A DNA stretch of 64,000 bases from Cliona cf. orientalis (taxonomy: Eukaryota; Porifera; Demospongiae; Clionaida; Clionaidae), in contig OZ005694.1 in the NCBI GenBank assembly GCA_963930775.1, positions 2,790,001 through 2,854,000 of the forward strand, in the 5' to 3' direction. Numbering within the stretch: position 1 is the stretch's first letter; each line of letters opens with the position of its first letter. Shown in pieces: positions 58,937-64,000 of this stretch. Below the pieces are notes generated by a model. That model was not told the DNA's origin. It made no database searches and saw only the letters and a list, made by a program, of their open reading frames with translations. Position numbers and translations under genes: made by a program.

Positions 58937-61900
58937 CTATATTATAGTGTCACTCTTTGTGATCTTTGGGAGCAATGGTTTCTTTCCATTCATATAGCAT
59001 TTGCTCGTGTAGTGATTCCTCCTCAACACCATCCGGTGTAGGTAGAATAAGTGATGTACTTTATTCATAGAGCACAAAATATGGTGGAAGCGGTGGACCC
59101 ACACGAACGTTTGCTCACCCACTTGGGTATTAAAATCAGGATGCTCCTCTTTTAATCTGGCAGGAGAGAACTTTCTTTGGCAGTCTGGCGAAACACGATT
59201 CTTGAAATGAAACACATCTATCACCTTCCGGACATCCAACCATAGCTTGTCTAGGGGTGGTGGGAAAGGAAGTGGATTCTGAGCAACCTTCAACTTTGCG
59301 AGATTACACATGTTGTCATACGCCAAGATGACAGACTGTTTTTGGCCATCGTTTTCCTTTGCTAGAGACAGCAACCACTGAACAAGAATGTAGTATACCT
59401 GGGATGGAGACTCAGACCTAAACAAAGTGTGTACGCATGTATGTGTATGTGCGTGTGAAAGAGAGAGTATGTGGATGTGTGTGTATGGAAGGTTCAATTA
59501 GGGAATTTGTTGTATCGCAATAGTGATAAATCCTCATACAGGATCACTTAACAGCCCCTTGACGGTATTAATGAATGAATCACTAGTTTAGTAACGAATA
59601 ACCTGATTGTGGAAACCTGCAATAAATATTAAGCATAGAGACCATTACACGAGGTCTCTATTATATTATCTGATTTAGAATTTTAGGTCTCTATATGTAT
59701 AATATTATATATACCTGTACAATGGCTGAAATGCATCAATATGGCCACCTCCCCGAATAACAAACTGGTGACCTCGTGACCACTTCCTCAGCTTTTTAGC
59801 CTGCCCTATATTTTTTCGACAAATAGTTTCTGATTCATCACTATACACTGCATTTTGAAGTAGCTCAGGATGGCTTTCAATCAGGGTTGCAGTTCCTATA
59901 GTAAAGCACCGAGTCATCTAATCACGTAGAAATCTCCTAAACAATGTCTAATTATTACAATGTCATGTATTTAGACTGTTTAGGCAGTTGTGTATATGAC
60001 TTACAAGATTGTAGGTAGAATTAGTGTCTATTATATAGTAACAGTTGTGTTTCAAAATTAAGTTTTAGACCACCCCCCCCCCCCCCCCCCCCCCAAGATC
60101 TCAGCAGCACAATAATAGAGATGATGATTGATAATTAACCCTTTCATGGGCGGTGCCCAATTTACTATGTCACACCCATTGGGCGGGGATTTTAGCTATT
60201 TTTGCTCATTTAGCAATAAGCACCAGCAGGCAGTATAAGCATATTCATAGACACTCTTCTTGTTTGAGGTCTCTATGGGCCTTCCCTTACTGCTAGGTGG
60301 CTTCAGGTCATGACCTTCTGTAATAGCTACAGTACACAGTGCCATATACATGAACGGTATTTGTAAAATGGCGGTCAAGTATGACTCTCAAACGGCGCTT
60401 TTTTGGTGCAAAGGTAAGCACTATAGCTATATCACTTGGTTTAGAGTTAGAAAAGGACCAAGTGACCATGAATATGAAGTAAATTTGCCGTTGGCTTACA
60501 CTTTTTGGTCAAGCGAGTCGATAAAAACGGCCATTTGTTGATGGTGCAGAAATGCTCCCTTGCCCATTCAATCAATACCACGTGTGGTGCAAAATTGCTC
60601 CCTTGCCCGTGAAAGGGTTAATAAATGCACAGGGGTGCAGAACCCTCACCGCTACATGCATGCATAATAGCATGGCTCACTGTGTATATGATACTGTGTT
60701 TGTTCAATACTATCAGGAGTATTGAACTACGTACATACCCTACACCTGAGTTCTAGTACTGCTCTCTTCAGGGTCAGTGATCTAAGAGTTGGAGAAAGCA
60801 CTACATGTCTATAAACACAAAGCCAGAATTATGCACTTGAGACCCACAGCCTGTTTACACTGTCTCCACATTGACAAGGGACCAGCAAAGCACAGAATGG
60901 TAATCAGTAATGTAGTTGAGGTAGGTGCCATGTAAATACAGACTGGCAAGTTGCAACAGCTGCACACTACTACTCCACTGGGCAGGACTTAACATGATCA
61001 CTTTTCCTTTATACCTAGAATGCGTACTTTCTCTATGACGACCCATACCATTTAGCAAAAGAGGGTTGCAACAGACGGACGGACAAAAATCGCCAAATGA
61101 TTGCAGTAACCCTCTGCCTACGCTTTGCGGCAAGGGTTAATTATCCCTAAGTTATGTAAGGGCAGTAAAATCCTGAATGAAGTAATCGAGGGTTCTAGCT
61201 ATAGTGAGCCTTAAGGTCTTCTAAATCACGTAGAAACCGATTAAACAGTGTCTAACAACTTAAGATCCTAGCAACAATGCCTAAAAGTTTGACATATAAA
61301 CTGCTGCCTAGTAACAATCCTAACCACAGGCAACAATTTGTACAAGTGAATTATATAGAAATTATTTTACAAATTGTATAATATACTACCTGCTTGATCC
61401 AATCAGATTTCAGTATTTGGATGTAATAATTATGCCATTGCATGCACTGTAAGATCCAAATGTATTATTGCTATTAAAATTAATGTACATTTAATTTATT
61501 GTCTATGATAACACCTGTATCATAACTATTATACCGTATAGCGGGAAACTTTGGCGAGATTTTTAATTTGGCGATTTGGCGAATTTTAAAGAAAATCGCC
61601 AAATTAAAACTCGCCAATATTTAAATAACCGTATTTTTATGACGTAATGACTACGTGTGCGCATGCGCATGTGAACGAGAGCAGTGCAAATTCAGCAAAA
61701 TTAGATTGATTGCTCGCAACCATCGTTTGTCAGGAATCAATGTCGCTGCTCAAGTTCTTTCAGGTTAAACGTCCGACGCTACCTTCGTCATCAACATGTG
61801 CCTCGAACACAACTCTCGATCTGACACGTCTCCATTTTTGATAGCTGCTAGCTAGCTCGACGAATGGAGTGGCAGGCCGGCCAGCAGCTCATCCATGCAT

Positions 61901-63834
61901 TACGTCACTTGTTTATCGCGTCATGCGCTTGCGCTCACAATTTGTCAAGTCGCCAAATTTAAAATTCGCCAATATCTTTAAGGGAGTGATTCGCCAAATT
62001 TAATGCTCGCCAAATTTACCCGCTATACGGTAATTTCCTAAAGATGGACTATACACACATATACACACCTTGAGAAGTAGATGCAGATTCTCCAACACTA
62101 TTATTCTGCACCATAATTGACTTCACCACTCTGTCTACTTTGTCAGCATCCCCTGATGTTGCAACTGAATCCTCATCATTGTCTAAAAAATATAATAATA
62201 CATGCATGTACTTACTTATAGTCCTGCACTACTAAATGTGGTGTATATAATTGGTTTCGCTACACTTGCCACTACAAATGAAGCATTATCGTGCAGGTGC
62301 CAATTATCTGCATGCAGTTATCAACAACTGGAGCTACCACTAGTATACATGCATAGTATAGTTGCCAAATCATGTGCAGATGTCATGATCGATGTGTTAG
62401 TATGATTCATAATCAATGTTTTTTTTGCGGTCGTGTCAAGAATCGTTAAGTTTATGTTTCTCATCGTGAGAGGAGAATCATCAATCATGGCAAGTAAATA
62501 ATGCCGTATCTCTCAAAGAAAACATTTCCAGCACATGAATGTTAACCAAGGAGAAAACAAGGGGAGGCTTATACTAGGCAAAGGGGCAGCGGGATATTTG
62601 TGGGATGCTAATTACTATGAGTACACGGATATTACCTGCTTGCACGCCACAATACTTCAGGAAGTCCTTTAGCCCCAAAGGAACACCAGGAGCATCTCTT
62701 TGCAGGAGTTCACAGTGCTGGCGACAAAATGCTTTTCCACGCTCTGGAGACAGTGTACATACATCAGGCAGATGTATAGCGGGGATACTCTCCACTGATT
62801 GCTAAACAAAAATAATAATAATTTTAAAAAAAAAGTGGTATAACTTAACAACTATTTGAAAATTAATGTGGGAAGATAAACAATAGATATACTGTTTGGG
62901 GGGGGATGGTATTGGGGCCAAGGGACGCTATACAAATCGAATGTACTTGTATAATTGTAGCAATGCTGATAATTGTAAGCTATATGTAAGGTACAACATG
63001 ATTGCATAATAATAATTATAATTTTATGTATCCACATGCAACATACCACAACTCGAAACATGCAATGTGGAAACACGACTTTCCAGATTCCATCAGTTAC
63101 CCACAGATGTCCACAACCTAGATGTACATATAATTTTGAGATATACTTCATCTATATATAGCATGAATATAAACATTTTCATACACCTCTCTTCTTGCAT
63201 TCAGATGTGCACATATCTGCATCATGGGGATAAATTTTCTGTCTTCGTAGTTCCTCATGCACTCTTCCCGGCTGCTGTCCTTCTTGAACTTGTAATCAAT
63301 CCTGCCAATCCTCCTTAATTCGTTCTCAACTTCGCCATTGTAAAATGCTTCACCAACTATGCGAGGACTCAATTCTGCAAGAAGTAATATCGTTATATTT
63401 GTACACTCACTCTGATACTATGTACCTTTATCAGCTGGTATACAGAATGTGTCATTGTAACTTTCAGCAAAGCCTTGAAATGATACCCATGAATGATTGC
63501 TACACATGGAATATTTATAAGTAGATAGACAGAGAGTACTAGTAAGTAAAAGATCCATTTTCAATCATGGTACTAGGTATACAAACCTGTAACCAAAATT
63601 ACCATCCAAACAAAAAAATTATACTTACGCAAGACTACACTGCAATTCCAACATTTCTCGAGAAAAGAAAACAGTATCAGAAACTTCGATGAATCTTCTT
63701 GGATGAGGATAGAACCGAAATCCATCTTCATTCTTCGTTCCAAATTGTGCATAGTTGTATGTCAAGCTACAATGCTTACATCGAAGTGTAAATTTGGTCC
63801 CTTCAATAAAACCATCTAGTGTGTAGCATTTCAC
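58937..63834 (-). CDS. KDZ-type DNA transposase, multi-exon, 5' end beyond the window
   Basis: Exons on the minus strand: 63834-63629, 63499-63426, 63374-63187, 63117-63047, 62801-62636, 62182-62069, 59895-59715 and 59417-58937 (TAG), giving about 494 residues in view. A Cys-rich N-terminal block (RCKHCSLTYNYAQF) is of the CxC kind found in KDZ proteins. NHSWVSFQGFAESYN, GEAFYNGEVENELRR, CGHLWVTDGIWK and KAFCRQHCEL follow. The core carries SRGHQFVIRGGGHIDAF, LAYDNMCNLAKLK, VIDVFHFKN and VGEQTFVWVHRFHHIL; their acidic residues are the likely catalytic set, with GEQ supplying the last one. It should cut and move DNA in the nucleus. All junctions agree in phase except exon 3 to 4, where one base is missing. 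Intron 6 (2.2 kb) holds three repeats. Far better kept than the copy at 3-2441. Confidence 0.82.
60073..60094. repeat. Run of 22 C
   Basis: An uninterrupted poly-C tract, G-rich on the minus strand, in the large KDZ intron. Confidence 0.9.
60135..60621. mobile_element. TAA-flanked inverted-repeat element (Harbinger-like)
   Basis: Ends TTAACCCTTTCA[T/C]GGGC are inverted copies, flanked by TAA on both sides (60132-60134 and 60622-60624). It is 487 bases long with no coding capacity recognised, and lies in a KDZ gene intron. Confidence 0.7.
60624..61142. mobile_element. AACCCTC-family element, copy in KDZ intron
   Basis: Inverted relative of 56378-56890. Shared blocks include AGTCCTGCCCAGTGG, CAGTGTAAACAGGC and TCTCAAGTGCATA (all read on the minus strand here). 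It adjoins the element ending at 60621. Confidence 0.65.
61532..62032. mobile_element. TTTGGCGA-family inverted-repeat element, copy 2
   Basis: Ends TACCGTATAGCGGG are inverted copies, followed inside by repeated TTTGGCGA and TCGCCAAA blocks. It is 501 bases long with an undefined target duplication. A shorter relative is at 17879-18064. Confidence 0.75.
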
Positions 63835-64000
63835 CTGCATGGTTACAAAAAATCGTGCAGTTACTATGGAGACAAAAATTGTATGCATTCACAAGGGATA
63901 AAATTATCAGTTGGGTAATTTCGTATGTGCTTAAAATAGCCATTTCTACTAGTATGATGAACCAAGATACTGTATAATTTCGCTGGATAAAAATAGGAGC

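Overview
This window looks like repeat-rich animal DNA, most likely from a sponge or another early-branching metazoan. The grounds are AT-rich sequence, genes with many small exons bounded by gt..ag introns, no operon-like packing, and a dense layer of short inverted-repeat transposons. The species assignment is an inference. Most long open frames are translations of repeats. The genes below were assembled by reading exons and checking that splice phases agree.

Layout. (1) 3-2441, plus strand: a decayed KDZ-type transposase gene, interrupted by a TTAA-flanked insertion. (2) 3.2-6.9 kb: fragments of Ty3/gypsy retroelements in which integrase precedes reverse transcriptase, with one inverted integrase piece. 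(3) 7.2-8.2 kb: a pogo/jerky-like transposase remnant. (4) 9.4-12.2 kb: a DNA transposon with terminal inverted repeats and GGAGTGA arrays, carrying three nested small elements. (5) 15.3-27.1 kb, minus strand: a complete 14-exon gene for a secreted beta-helix (Pectate_lyase_3-like) protein, with many small elements in its introns. (6) 27.3-37.4 kb: non-coding repeats, a Penelope-like fragment with a hammerhead-like motif, and a 1.2 kb duplication. (7) 37.7-39.5 kb, minus strand: a two-exon gene for a secreted-N-terminus, roughly seven-helix membrane protein. (8) 39.5-48 kb: nested small transposons, a tRNA-derived SINE-like head and a 5'-truncated LINE. (9) 48.99-58.88 kb, minus strand: a many-exon gene for a P-loop ATPase (SF3/DUF927-like) that ends in a PHD-type zinc finger. 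(10) 58.94 kb to the right edge, minus strand: a second, much better preserved KDZ transposase gene.

The most interesting unit is regions 9 and 10. A KDZ transposase and a large ATPase-PHD protein lie head to tail on one strand with almost no space between them. This could be one composite mobile element with a transposase and a nuclear replication/chromatin helper. Both genes show a few single-base frame breaks in this sequence, so they are either recently decaying or affected by sequencing indels. The left KDZ copy keeps introns at the same positions and phases as the right copy, so these elements spread as DNA with their introns.

The small elements give unusually clear insertion evidence: target duplications of TA, TAA/TTA, TTAA, 5 bp, 7 bp and 9 bp, and three cases where the uninterrupted target can be read elsewhere in the window.
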